Origin: Lactarius indigo
Lineage: Eukaryota > Basidiomycota > Agaricomycetes > Russulales > Russulaceae
Direction: 5' to 3'
Assembly: GCA_025766275.1 (NCBI GenBank)
Contig: JAFKAC010000001.1
Span: 1,674,001 to 1,738,000, forward strand
DNA: 64,000 nucleotides
Below are positions 25,316-35,505 of the stretch, in pieces; the first letter of the stretch is position 1; every line of letters starts with the position of its first letter. Position numbers and translations under genes: made by a program. The notes beneath the pieces are model-generated. The model did not search any database. It was not told the DNA's origin and was given only the letters and a program-made list of their open reading frames with translations.

Positions 25316-25571
25316 CTATGACGCTCTCGACCTTAGACATCTCGCTGTGTCTCCCTTCAGGATCAAAGTATTTTGGCTATAATGTTTCTTCTGGCGTCAA
25401 TCGGAGAGGATAGCGGGGAAGCAAGAAACCGGTTATCAAGACGCTCTCCATTGGAGCCAATACGATAAGTGGAAGCCCCTATAGTCGGCAACGCTTAGTC
25501 ACATTTTCCCAGGCATTAGCCTCAGGGGGTTCAATTACCCCCCACCACAGAGCTCTTCCCGTACTACGCTC

Positions 25572-26912
25572 TTGTCCCCTCTGTCCGAGATGGAAGCCAA
25601 CCAGTACTACTCTGGCCTGCCTTCTGCCCCAGTCTTGGTCGCTCGCACTAGCTCTACTCCGTGGGAGGCGCCCACTGGCCCGGACAAGGAGCTCCGCCCC
25701 GTCGGCGACCACGCGATTAAGGAGGTTTGGGAAGACAAATTGGCCCCCAAGCTCCACGTCCTTCTGGACTCTATGGGGGTGAAGTGGACTAGCATCGACA
25801 TCATCCGCATCTGCGACACTGAAGGGACTTCTTCCCCCGTCATCCTCTGGATCGGCGTGATCCCCGCATCTCTCTCTAGAGGTGACGGTGCCGTCGTGGC
25901 CTCCAAGTGCCAAGAACTTCTTATAGAATACGAGATCTTTGACGTTGATGTCGAGATCCGCGAGTCGGTCGTTACTCGCTAGGCTAGTCTCAACCTCCTC
26001 ACGCCCACTTTCTCTTCCAACCCCACCGTAATCGCCCGTGAACCTCTTACCACTACGCTTCAAGTTGATCTCCTCATCTGTCCCCAGTCTACGCCTTAAG
26101 GGCTGAAGGAACTGGCGGTCTTTTCATTACCGAGGGCGTGAATATCAAGAGGCTTCTCCTCGTCACCGCTTGCCACGTCGTCTTTGGTGAATTGAGTACG
26201 TTCTTTCTCATGGTTTCCAGTTGTATTATTAGTATGTCTATTGTTTGTCGACGTGTGCGCATATGTTTGCGCTGTGTTTCCGTGCTTGCGTGTATGTGCC
26301 ACTTACTGTATCAAGCTCATGCGTTTCGGGTGTCTCTATTGTAGCAAAATGACGCCGCATTTGCGTCACAAAAATCTCGGCTTACTTTACGAAGTATAGT
26401 ATTTGTATGGGTAGTATAAAGGGAGCTCGAAAGCAAGCCCCTCAATGTAATCGGTTTAACCCATTCGTTCTTATATTCATTCTCCCGTCGCTGAGCGCTG
26501 AGCGCGCGTATTCGCTCAATTAACGTTCTTTTCGCTATTTAAACCCATTTCCCGGTTCATAACCTCACTAGACTTCACATCGAACGACAACGAGAACAAG
26601 CAGTTCGTGTGTAAGGATAACAGTCAGCCCCGTTATGACGTCACACTCTTCGGCTATGCGGCGTTTAAAAAGTACCTTGAGTCTATTCAGGTCGAGATCG
26701 GAGACAAGGAAATTATCGTCCAGCATCAGGAGAAACGTATCAGAGCGATGGAGGGTAGGGACGACTTAGAAGCGAACGAGGAGCGCCAGAACACCCAGAC
26801 CGAGTTCTCCAACGCATGCAAGAGAAGGGACTCGACAAGCCCAACATCAACTCGGTCCTCGTCGCCTAGACGCATTCAGCAATCTATTCCGGAGACGCTG
26901 GCGAGGCGGTGA
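25572..26912 (+). pseudogene. Decayed protease-like gene of an Agaricomycete family
   Basis: An open segment at 25572-25982 (MEANQYYSGLPSAPVLVART, then a 110-residue alpha/beta-like region) runs into a TAG at 25980-25982. The same frame then continues with coding-like sequence to a TAA at about 26097. A shifted frame resumes GTGGLFITEG...LLLVTACHVVF near 26110-26190, resembling the G-T-G and T-A-x-H segments around the catalytic His of chymotrypsin-like proteases. After ~370 bp of AT-rich DNA, the segment at 26570-26912 (QPRYDVTLFGYAAFKKYLES, then IVQHQEKRIRAMEG) looks like the helical follow-on part. Two stops and a frame change make it non-functional as written. The family assignment is from memory of Agaricomycete proteins and is tentative. 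Confidence 0.55.
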
Positions 26913-27838
26913 GAGGCAAAGCTGTCTCGTTTCTTTCCTCTCCTTCTGCGACTTCTTCTTCCTTCGACACTGTCAACTTGGCCTTTTACTATCCCCCCCC
27001 CCCCCCCCTTCTACCCTCTTTCACCACTCGTACTTGACATTTGTGACGTAGACATACTTGACATCTTGCGACGAAATGATATTGTGAGTTTGTGTGTTTT
27101 AACTCACGTGCGATGAGGCGATGTCTGGGTTCGGGTTTTGCCAGGTACGGGTGGCACCCGAAGCCTCACAGGTACAATGCCTTTTTTGTTGAGCCAATTA
27201 CTCAAATCATCTATCTTCGACCCCCGTGCTACAGTATTAGATCACACTGAATTGCACCCTCAGTCATCCTTTGTCCATCGCAAGTCAATGCATGCCCGTC
27301 AGGGCGGGGTGAAATTTTTTCGTTTCCCATTTCTCTGTCAAAAAAAAATCCAACATCGAATCCGCCACGAGTGATGCTTGTGACACGATAATTACAGAAT
27401 CACATACTTCCCTCCCACGCCTCCCTTCTTTTGGAGGATCACATCAATAAATGGAGCATCAGGGACCTTCTAGTTCTGTACACTTCAGAACGCTGGGTCT
27501 TCCATACTCAAGTAGGGAAGTGCGCCGTACGTTAATTATGCAATCGGGGATACTCGAACTCAGACAAGTCACATTTTGCGGCATAAGTCAGGATATACAG
27601 CGTATATCGATCATCTTTCCCCAGCACCGTTTCCCAGTGCGCTGCCCATCACGCCTTAGGCCGCCCCTGAAGAAAACTAAACCCACGGTTACCGGCGCGG
27701 GCGTGGATTGAGTGCCGGCCGGATGTCCGAGTCGGAAACCTCTGGGGTATAGATGGCCCCGATGAGATTTCTCCTCGAGCGAGGCCTTGTCCTGCATTAC
27801 TTCTTGTTCGGTAGTGGGCATCTCCACCATCGCGTTGT
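26913..27838. other. Intergenic stretch with a 16-base C run
   Basis: No gene recognised. A homopolymer of 16 C lies at 26993-27008. The 3' half presumably contains the promoter of the transporter gene at 27839; no certain element was seen. Confidence 0.5.
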
Positions 27839-30126
27839 ATGGATTCCCGCGACGACAAGAAACGTATCGAGGTGAGAACGAATGCGGAAGTTGTTTCAGA
27901 TCTTGGAAAGAAGGCCAGCACTACCGCCGAGAAGATAAGCGCCCACGTCACAATCGGAGCCGCAGCTCTTGGTCTCATAAGCGATGGATGTGGGTCCCCC
28001 TGTATGACTGTGCCAATCGATCATTTGGACTGATTATACGGAGCTAAGATCAGGGCTACCTTATGACTATGGCCAATGTAGGCAGTTTATTACCCAATTT
28101 TAAGATTCAGTTCACGTTGGTCCAGGTAGTGTTTAAACGGCTGTACCCGAAGGATTACACACCAGCGGTCTCCACAAGGGTTTCAAATGCTATGCTAGTT
28201 GGTCTGTATCTTGTGAACCCTCACCACTGCTTTACCATAGCCTTACCCTCCGTTCAGGTGCGATCATTGGGCAGCTGTTCGTCGGCTTGGTGTGCGACCG
28301 CTTTGGACGAAGGGTTGCGCTCGTCTTCACTACGCTGCTCATCGCCCTCGGTGCTACCCTAGGCACTGTCGCGCACGGCGCACACGGGAGTGCCAAGGGA
28401 CTGTTCTGGTTCTTGACTTTTGCCAGAGGGCTGACAGGAATTGTTCGTGCTCGTGATACTGGCTACATCTTGGACCTCATTCGTTTGCTACCAGGGTGTC
28501 GGTGGTGAATATCCCGCAGCATCTACCAGCGTCAGTGAGGCTGCCAATGAGCAAATGCTCAATAAGCGTGGCCCAGGTTACTTTCTCGACTCGGCTTCGT
28601 CTGGCAACGTCTGATACAGTTCACGTAGTGTTCATCATGATCACAAACTTTGTCCTCGCAGTGAGTTGGCAGTCATTATGTATGCATCAACCACAAATTT
28701 CACTCTTGACAGCTTGGCAGTCCTTTGGCTTCTTCCGTGTTTCTCGTCGCTCTCTCGATCGCCGGAGAGAATCATCTTTCCACGGTCTGGCGTATTTGCT
28801 TCGGGTTTGGGATATTCCTTCCGCTTGGGGTGCTGGTCTTCCGGTTGAAGATGCTCAGCTCCAAGCTTTATCGCAAGGGTGCTATTAAGAGTGAGTATAA
28901 TCCGAGTACAGTTTCGTCGCTGCTGGCACAAACGGCTTTGTCATAGAAAGGGTACCATATCACCTAGTTTCCAAGCGTTACTGGAAGACACTCATTGGGA
29001 CAGGTGGTACATGGTACGGTCAATTGTCGAGCATAATTGCTTTTTTCTTTGATCTGCTCAGGTTCATATACGATTTTGTGGCTTTCCCGAATGTAATATT
29101 CTCGGGGACCATCATTTCGAGCGTCATTCATAATGGGGACATTAAGAAGATCGCAGAGTGGCAGCTACTTCTCTCCTCCATCACGTTTCCAGGGATTTTC
29201 ATTGGAGCGCTTCTGTGCAACCCTTTGGGACGTCGGAACGTGGTAGGCTCTCTTGTTAATACGGGCCATATTCGAAGCAAACAGTAAATTAGATGATCCT
29301 CGGGTTCGGTTGCTACCTACTTCTCGGTGAGAATTTTGCGACATCCAGGAAGTGTATACCTAACTCCACACCTAGCCTTGACTATTGGACTCGCTTATGA
29401 AAAAATCACGAAGATCACACCCCTCTTCGTAATATTGTGTGTCTCGTCCCAACATGGCTAGGAGTGTCCCAGTTAACACGCCGTTTTTGTCTCAAGTTAT
29501 GGGTTGTTGCAGTCATCAGGGCTTATGGTTGGTCCTTCTGACAATTTATCTGGATCTCAAAGAATGCGCCAGCTGAGCCACACACGCAGGCGGCAGGCAT
29601 GATACTTCTCGTCAGCGCTGAGTAAGTCCGTTAGAGTCTATTCGAAGAAGATCTTTATGTCAACCGTTCCGTCACGCAGGTCGTACGCGACGCCAATACG
29701 GTATGTCGGTTCTGAAGTTAACGATGGGAAGGCGCTAATCGAGCACAGTGGTACATGTTATGGGATATCGGCGGCAATTGGTAAGGCAGGCGCCGCTATT
29801 GGCGTACAGGCATTCGCACCCATTCAGAAACACCTAGGGGTGAAGTAAGTTTGAGTGGACTTTACACTCAATAGAAAGCTGAGTTGGTGTTTAGATGGTC
29901 GTTCATCATCGCTGCTATCGGCAGTTTCGCGGGAGTTCTCGTCACTTATTTCTTCGTGCCGGATATGACTGGGGTAGACCTCGCTGATGAGGATGCACGT
30001 TTCATGAAATACTTGGAAAGGAACGGATGGGAAGGAGTAGTAGGAGAGGACGAGGACAGAGACCTAATTGGACGGGGGCCTTCCACTGCCAGTGGGTCGG
30101 CCATTAACCACGTCCACAGCGCCTAG
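27839..30126 (+). CDS. MFS transporter, GIT1-like (glycerophosphodiester/phosphate:H+ symporter family)
   Basis: Major facilitator protein of the plasma membrane, closest by motif to fungal Git1 glycerophosphoinositol permeases. Sixteen short exons (first 27839-27989, last 29895-30126; the smallest are 21, 29 and 31 bp) sum to 495 codons plus stop with every phase consistent. Landmarks are LISDGYQGYLMTMANVVFKRLYPKDYTPAVSTRVSN and GAIIGQLFVGLVCDRFGRR (the MFS A-motif). Then come GVGGEYPAASTSVSEAANEQ, GTWFIYDFVAFPNVIFSGTI, AEWQLLLSSITFPG, CNPLGRRNV, YGLLQSSG, VSAESYATPIRGTCYGISAAIGKAGAAIG, and WSFIIAAIGSFAGVLVTYFFVPDMTG. About ten to twelve hydrophobic segments follow. The start at 27839 is the best ATG, but a further 5' exon cannot be excluded. 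Substrate is inferred from family only. Confidence 0.88.
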
Positions 30127-30410
30127 TGTTCACGCGTTCACGGTACTCCTACCGCAGTCCGGACCCGCGTGCCGGGTGAGAGTTTGGATGTGCCTGGTAT
30201 TTTCCCGTTTCTCCATCTCTGACGCGAGTCCGACTCGCTTTTGTTGACCGATTTGTGCCCTTCTTCGTCTCGTTACTGCACGACTCCCGCCCCATGTTTG
30301 TCCCCAAGGCCGCGCCTTTGTCTTCGTCCATGTAGTGGTCGTAGTCAGGCGACTATACGTCGCGTATAGTGGTATTAACACATTTCGACGCGTGAGCGGA
30401 TACAATTACG

Positions 30411-33400
30411 CTACGACTCAGACATAGTACCATATTCTGATAGCAAATTCGTGATTTCGTGGCGTCCTCGCGCAGAAGCTACCTGGAAGGGGGTCATTCC
30501 CTCCATGTCCTTCTCCCCCGCGTTTGCACCAAACTTGAGTAACAACCTAGCGACTTCGACGTACCCCTGGGACGATGCTAGATGTAACGGTGTCTGCTGT
30601 TCTGAACAACGTGCATTTACATCTGCCCCGTGTTCCAGCAAAAGCTGCACAATGGTGAGATAATCTCCGTTGATAGCGAAGTATAACGGTGTTTTGTCCG
30701 AACGATTCCGGGAGTCCACGTCGGCATTGTGATCGAGTAGCGCCTGGATAACCTCGGGGTGGTCGTTGTGTGCCGCCAGGTGCAGCGGGGTCCAACCATC
30801 GTCCTGCCGGCCATTCGCATCCGCGCTGTGATCGAGTAGCCACTGTACGATATCGGCAAAGCCGTACATCGACGCTGTGTGTAGTGCAGTCCTCCCCATC
30901 TCGCCTCGAATATCCACAGCAGCACCATGTCGGTGAAGTAATTCAGCAACACGGAAGTGTCCCCCGCGCAAAGCTGCTGGAAGCGGGGCCAGCATGAGTC
31001 CACCGATGGCTTGTACTTGTTCGGGATGCTTGACGATCAGACGCTCGGACAGGTCATATAGTCCACAAAGTGCGGCATAGTAAAGGGGTGAATCGCTAGG
31101 ACTTGTTGGGCCCCAGGGAGAAAAGTCGACCCAGAGTTCGTCTATCTCGTGTACCCGGAGCCACGACGCGAAATGTGGCATAGATTGGTCAAACAGATCG
31201 TCCATCCCATTCCGGATGAATGACGACACTTCCTCGAACCGCGCGTGGTTCATCCAGTGCCGAGCAGCATATTCGGCGAGAGGGAAGCCCTCGATATTGC
31301 CGTCCAGTCGGAGTAGTGTTCCCAGGCATGCTTGCGCCAAGATTGTATGTGCTGGCTCGAAACGAATGTGAAATCGCGAGATGTCTCTATCGATACGCGC
31401 TAACCGAGGCGACGTGAGGTATTCCTTCACCGAAAAGTGGGAGAATTGCACGACTCGAGAATCACCATCATGGACAACGGTGATCAGGCTGGAGCATGTA
31501 GAAAGTACGGCTTCTTCTTGATCCCCCCATCGCCACTCCAGCTTCAATGTCGGAATTTCTCCCCGAGTCGACGCTCTAAAATCGAACGCAAGTAATTCTG
31601 CGAGCTCTTCGACACGAAGCGGTCGGACGGCGACAGTAAGGCACTGTAACAGACGGTGCGCGTGATCCTTTTGAACCTTATTGATGCCCCCCAATATCCG
31701 CTCGTATGTCTCATCCAGGGTTTCAGGCAATTCATTGAGAAATTGACGAATGTTTGGTGGGAAGCAATGTTGTAGCGTGTCCAGCTGACAGAATGCCCAT
31801 CTGAACCTATACAACAACGTAAGAAACTGCAGTTAGGACGGTATAACTCAATGTTCTCACATTCCATCAGCTTTTTCTGTCAGCGTCTTGATTACGAGAT
31901 GTTTATCATCTACTGTCCATCTCCTTATCGCCGTATTCGAGGGCGAGTTTACGACGTGTCGGACGTAGTCGTCGATATCCGTTTTTTGTCCACTTTCATT
32001 ATGTAGGGAAACCGAACGAAAAACCAGCGGCTGTATGACGGCCCGGATGTCGACCTCTGGTCGGCTAGTGACGCAAATGTGAAGATCTTGCAAACGAAGG
32101 TCGACCAGATCCTTCACGAGTTGGAGGACCGCGTTACGAGGGGATGGAATGCCGGGCGAGTCTGGACATTCGTCGAGAGCATCTAGGATAACGAAAATAT
32201 GGCCCTGTCCTGGCAGTCTCAGCATGGTCTCGAGACATTCTTTCAAAGTGTTGTCACTGGGTTGATGAGCGCCACTTTTGTGTGCCATGTAAATGCGGTG
32301 GAGGATGTCACAGTAAGGACTAGAGGAAGTAGCGAGCTGTGTTATAAGAGAAAGTAGCAAATCGCGACGGCCTCGCTTATTGGCATCCCTAAAGTCGAAG
32401 TAAAAATAGGCCATGACAGCCAATCCAGCTTCGCAAGTAGCCATGACGTCTTGAATGATCGAGGAACTGGCAAGAAAATATAACTTCTGACTAGTAGAAG
32501 GAGTCACAGAATCACAAACCAGATGACGCTTTTCCCAGAACCCGCTATGAAGTTGAAGGTTGTCAAGAAGAGTGAGCCCCGAAAGCGATAACAGAGGCGT
32601 ACGTTTTCCGTGGATCCACAAGAGGGAGCCAGCAGACTTCCACTCGATGAACAGGCTACTTTGGACAAACCACATCGTCGTTCCCTCATGCTGGGCACTG
32701 AGCGCAACATTGTGATTTGTCGAAGGATCTGAGGGAGAGAGCCATATACGAAGGAGTTGTTGCAACTGGTTCCCTGAGAGCGTGTTTGAGCAGTCACAAT
32801 GAGCAACGGTCAGGGTAGACGATCACAGACACTTTATTTCGTCTACACCGCTTGCTGTTTGTTGGATAATCAATTTTGATTCCATTGCCGTCACTTTTGC
32901 ATCTTTGCCATCTAAGAGTATAAGGGTAAAGCATGATATCAGAAAGCAGCTAAATAAGCCTTGCGCACCATTGATGACTACTTCGCGAATGGTATGGGTG
33001 ATCTTCAGGACCTCTGCAAGCGCCATTCGAGCCTCCTCTTGCGTCAGTCTGTCTAATCTCCTCAGCGCATCCTCAATGTCAGTCCTTCCTGCCAACTTCT
33101 TCAGGAATTTCTCTGGGCAAAGTTCATTCGAGGTCGAAATACAACCAGTTAGGGAACTCACTCCCTCGTCCTTGCTTTATCTCCTTGGTTGCGATCCCAA
33201 AGATTGTTAGCACTTCTACCATTATCTTCGTGATTGTGTCCGTCATCGCTGCGGTCGGTGTCACCTCGGTATAAGCTTCTAGCCGCTTGAAAAAGAACTC
33301 GATTTGTTCGAAGAGATCGGCCACCCCGTCTTGACTTGCCGCAACGTCCTTGGCTGCCTACGAGACCTTCAGTATCAGAACATTTTACGGGAATAAACAA

Positions 33401-33803
33401 TGTAAATACCAAGAGGAAGATACCGATGCCTGTAAAGATGACTTTTGCAGGCGAAAATACCTACAAAATATGTGTCAGAGGGAAGGCGTAGATTAGCTGG
33501 GTTATTGGCATATACCAGGCCTACACCTTCTCCGAGAGCGGCGGAGAACGCATAGAGGACGTTCACAGTTGGGTTCAACCACTTTGTCAACTTCTCATCG
33601 CCGCTCCGAGCTTGATCGAACTCCCGAGCCTTTTCTTGAAGCACGGACAGAATGGCGGTAATAGAGTCGCATGCTTGCAACTGGGAGGCGAGCGGATGTG
33701 CGATAAGATCTTTCTTTGTCTGCTTCTCGTACAATTTCAAGGCGGCATTAAAAACAGCCTGGAAGCGCGAGGAGGCTACAGCAGTCGAAAGCGTCTGGGA
33801 CAT
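30411..33803 (-). CDS. Goodbye-NACHT-ankyrin STAND protein (fungal NLR-like receptor), intact
   Basis: Nine exons sum to exactly 985 codons plus stop: 33803-33516, 33460-33410, 33357-33162, 33112-32969, 32911-32831, 32773-32603, 32544-32520, 32466-31861 and 31806-30411. Residues ~15-130 match the Goodbye domain (KDLIAHPLASQLQACDSITA, LTKWLNPTVNVLYAFSAALG, SPAKVIFTGIGIFLLAAKDV). A coiled linker leads to NACHT at ~300-530: P-loop G-K-P-G-S-G-K-S split by an intron, Walker B FVILDALDECPDS, LHICVTSRPEVDIR and TEKADGM. A winged-helix region with VAVRPLRVEELAELL and VVQFSHFSVKEYL comes next. About seven ankyrin repeats fill residues ~760-980. NLR-like STAND proteins act in non-self recognition or programmed cell death in fungi; the role here is inferred. 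It is divergent from repeat array B, which lies about 340 bp upstream. Confidence 0.93.
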
Positions 33804-34139
33804 GGCAACAGTCGCTACTTATGAACACGGGCCGAGCCTCCGAGGGGGGTAAGAGAGTATATGCGCCTCTCTTACTTCGGATCGATGGCTTGTGCAGGCA
33901 ACCGTCCGCTTGCTCCCCTTCTTAGTACAGTCCCCGCTCAGACTTGGCGTGGATGTGGGTGTTTAACAGGGTGACCTCCCCCCACATCTCCCGCGTTAGC
34001 GAGAGAGATAATCGATAAGCTAATGAAAAAATCGCTACTATCCTAGATTGTGGTAATATCCTAGCCAAATGCGAGGCGAGCCTGGACCCTGGGGGTGACG
34101 AGGAAGAAAAGCTGCTTATCCTACTTTAAGCTTAACATG
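33804..34139. other. Upstream region of the STAND gene
   Basis: About 340 bp between the STAND start codon and repeat array B. It must hold the STAND promoter. A pyrimidine/purine-rich patch lies at 33960-34010. No definite element was recognised. Confidence 0.4.
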
Positions 34140-34340
34140 TACCAGACTCTCTGTGGTTTCCTAACGTGCATGGTGCGTCTGTCATCCATATCGAGCAGGG
34201 GACGATAGCGTTGATCTGTTCCGTACACAAGTCGATGTACATATTCGTGCGTCCATGCACGTCCATGCCCCGAGAAGCTTGGACCTCGTGTCGCAATTCC
34301 GACTCGCATTGTGCCCGGCCCGTCGTCGACATTCAAAGAG

Positions 34341-34347
34341 TATAAAA
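34341..34347 (+). promoter_or_regulatory. TATA-like box in the leader of array B
   Basis: TATAAAA in the context AGAGTATAAAAGG, about 140 bp before foldback 3 and on the same strand as the NACHT fragments. The homologous position in array A reads AGAGTATCAGG, so the element is lost or absent there. Promoter function is inferred from sequence only. Confidence 0.4.
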
Positions 34348-34484
34348 GGCGGAATGAGCCCGGTACGGACCCACTTGCTATTGAGATACAAGCCTGTATC
34401 ACTCTCTCAAAGAAGGGAAAGTACGCTCGTTTTCAGACTCGTGGAAGATCTTATTAGCCTCTACCTTCCGAATTTGCACATAGT

Positions 34485-34547
34485 ATGTCTATCTCTGGAC
34501 GACTGGTGACGCATAGTTTGTGTCTCCAGTCGCCCAGAGGTAGACAT
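34485..34547 (+). repeat. Foldback 3 (23-bp stem, 17-nt loop)
   Basis: Left arm 34485-34507 and right arm 34525-34547 pair at 20 Watson-Crick plus 1 G-U of 23. The 17-nt loop differs from foldback 1's loop at only two positions. CATAG brackets the insert at 34479-34483 and 34512-34516, as in foldback 1. Confidence 0.9.
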
Positions 34548-34710
34548 CCGCGCCGTTCTGATCTTTTGACGTGTCGCTGTCTCCCTTCATCATCAAAGCA
34601 GATAGAAGGAATAGATTTCAACATGGTTGAAAGATGACAGGAAACTAGTTGCCGAGACGCTCTCGAGGGAGCCGACGGAATGTCAGTGGATGATGCATGG
34701 TGGACATAGT

Positions 34711-34763
34711 ATGTCTATCTCCGGACTACTTGTCTGTGTCACAAGTCGTCCAGAGATAGACAC
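34711..34763 (+). repeat. Foldback 4 (23-bp stem, 7-nt loop)
   Basis: Left arm 34711-34733 and right arm 34741-34763 pair at 20 of 23 positions around a 7-nt loop. The right arm encodes T-S-R-P-E-I-D, as in the other copies. Confidence 0.88.
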
Positions 34764-34835
34764 ACATGCCGTTCAGCCGACAGGGACGTAGTGGATTCTC
34801 GAGGATAGTCGTAAACACTTATCAAACCAGACGAA

Positions 34836-35505
34836 ACTTGGGTATTTAAGGTAATCGGGATGCAGAAGTAAAGAGGTGAAGAAGGGGAGGGAAAAGATGT
34901 CATGACGAATTGAGAGCGCGTAGGGTCGTCTTATGAACGATCCTTATCCTTGGATTACGTGTGGCATTCTGAGGGGAAAAGGGGGCCCAATCTATGACGA
35001 TGATTGGTGCGTTAAAGGAAAGGTACGACGACGATTCTCGGTAAGATAAGATTATATGCTCGGACTTCGTCGTCGTCTTGTGATTTTTTTCCAAAGGGAA
35101 GACGATTTTTCTGAACTTGCGTCGCGTGGTTTTTTTTTTTTTTTTAAAAAAAAATCCATTTACGTGCGCCTCAGGGCCAATTACCCTATGTAGCACGGCA
35201 CTGTGTGTACTGATACATGTAGAAGTTAACGTCCGTGTGAAGTTCCGTGTATCATATATCTCCCCCACTCCCGGCGAGGAGTAGCTTGGCTTCCCGTCAA
35301 GCGTTGAGATGAGAGGGGCGGGCGTACCGCCTTGTCGTGAGATGCAGGCCGCGTTAAGGTAGTTGTGTGGACTTGAGTGCGTGAGGGGGCTTGCTACCAC
35401 GTCTTCCGCTTCGTCGCGTGGTTTATTATTAGAGCACGGCGCCATTGCAGAACGCAAAAGACAAGGACAACGGTAGCCACATTGCATTCACAAGTATACC
35501 GTCGG
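34836..35505. other. Intergenic stretch with a T18/A-rich homopolymer block
   Basis: No gene recognised. A run of about 18 T followed by nine A lies near 35128-35154. The open minus-strand frame across this area has low-complexity Lys runs from that block and no family similarity. Confidence 0.5.

Larger units (their letters stand above)
24417..25480 (+). repeat. NACHT-derived tandem repeat array A with foldbacks
   Basis: About 1 kb with two parts. The first ~340 bp (24417-24760) is recognisably similar to 34140-34470, for instance the shared GTGCGTCT...ATC and ATCGAGCAGGG blocks. The second part holds three tandem units starting near 24777, 25055 and 25258. Each unit resembles a contracted piece of the STAND NACHT region: the LHI-C-V-T-S-R-P-E-I-D-I-R motif, a V-S-L-H-like piece, then L-V-V-E-x-L-S-G-R-A-D-G. 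The middle of the NACHT segment is missing. Units 1 and 3 keep an intact foldback; unit 2 keeps only a decayed left arm (25064-25090). No open frame spans the units, and each foldback brings an in-frame stop. Confidence 0.8.
34140..34835 (+). repeat. NACHT-derived tandem repeat array B with foldbacks
   Basis: Second copy of the repeat seen at 24417-25480, in the same orientation. The leader 34140-34470 matches array A's leader and includes a TATA-like box. It is followed by a translated V-E-D-L-I-S-L-Y-L-P-N-L-H-I, equivalent to NACHT V-K-D-L-V-D-L-R-L-Q-D-L-H-I. Two tandem units then begin at the CATAG/ACATAG sites near 34479 and 34705. Unit 4 continues D-I-R-A-V-L, V-S-L-H-H-Q and D-D-R-K-L-V-A-E-T-L-S before its end; unit 5 is shortened. 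Stops interrupt all frames. Array B sits head-to-head with the intact STAND gene. Confidence 0.8.

Noticed and set aside
25479..26063. 194-codon open frame on the minus strand
   Set aside because: Antisense to the protease-like remnant. Its composition is Gly/Arg/Asp-rich shadow sequence, and the plus strand has the protein-like pattern.
27839..28126. Transporter gene as a pseudogene with a mutated donor
   Set aside because: At first the donor after I-S-D seemed to read GG. Using GTGGGT with the acceptor GCTAAG restores Y-Q-G-Y-L-M-T-M-A-N-V-V and all later phases, so the gene is intact.
24783..34763. CRISPR array or bacterial-type palindromic repeats
   Set aside because: Repeats are few and imperfect, lack uniform spacers, and sit in a eukaryotic NACHT-derived context.
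24417..34835. MITE-like transposon for the foldback family
   Set aside because: There are no terminal inverted repeats at the ends of the units, and the similarity extends into NACHT coding sequence. CATAG flanks bracket only the inner insert and only in two copies. A transposon cannot be fully excluded.
35128..35487. Lys-rich minus-strand protein of ~195 codons
   Set aside because: The frame is carried by a T18/A9 homopolymer block and has no family similarity.
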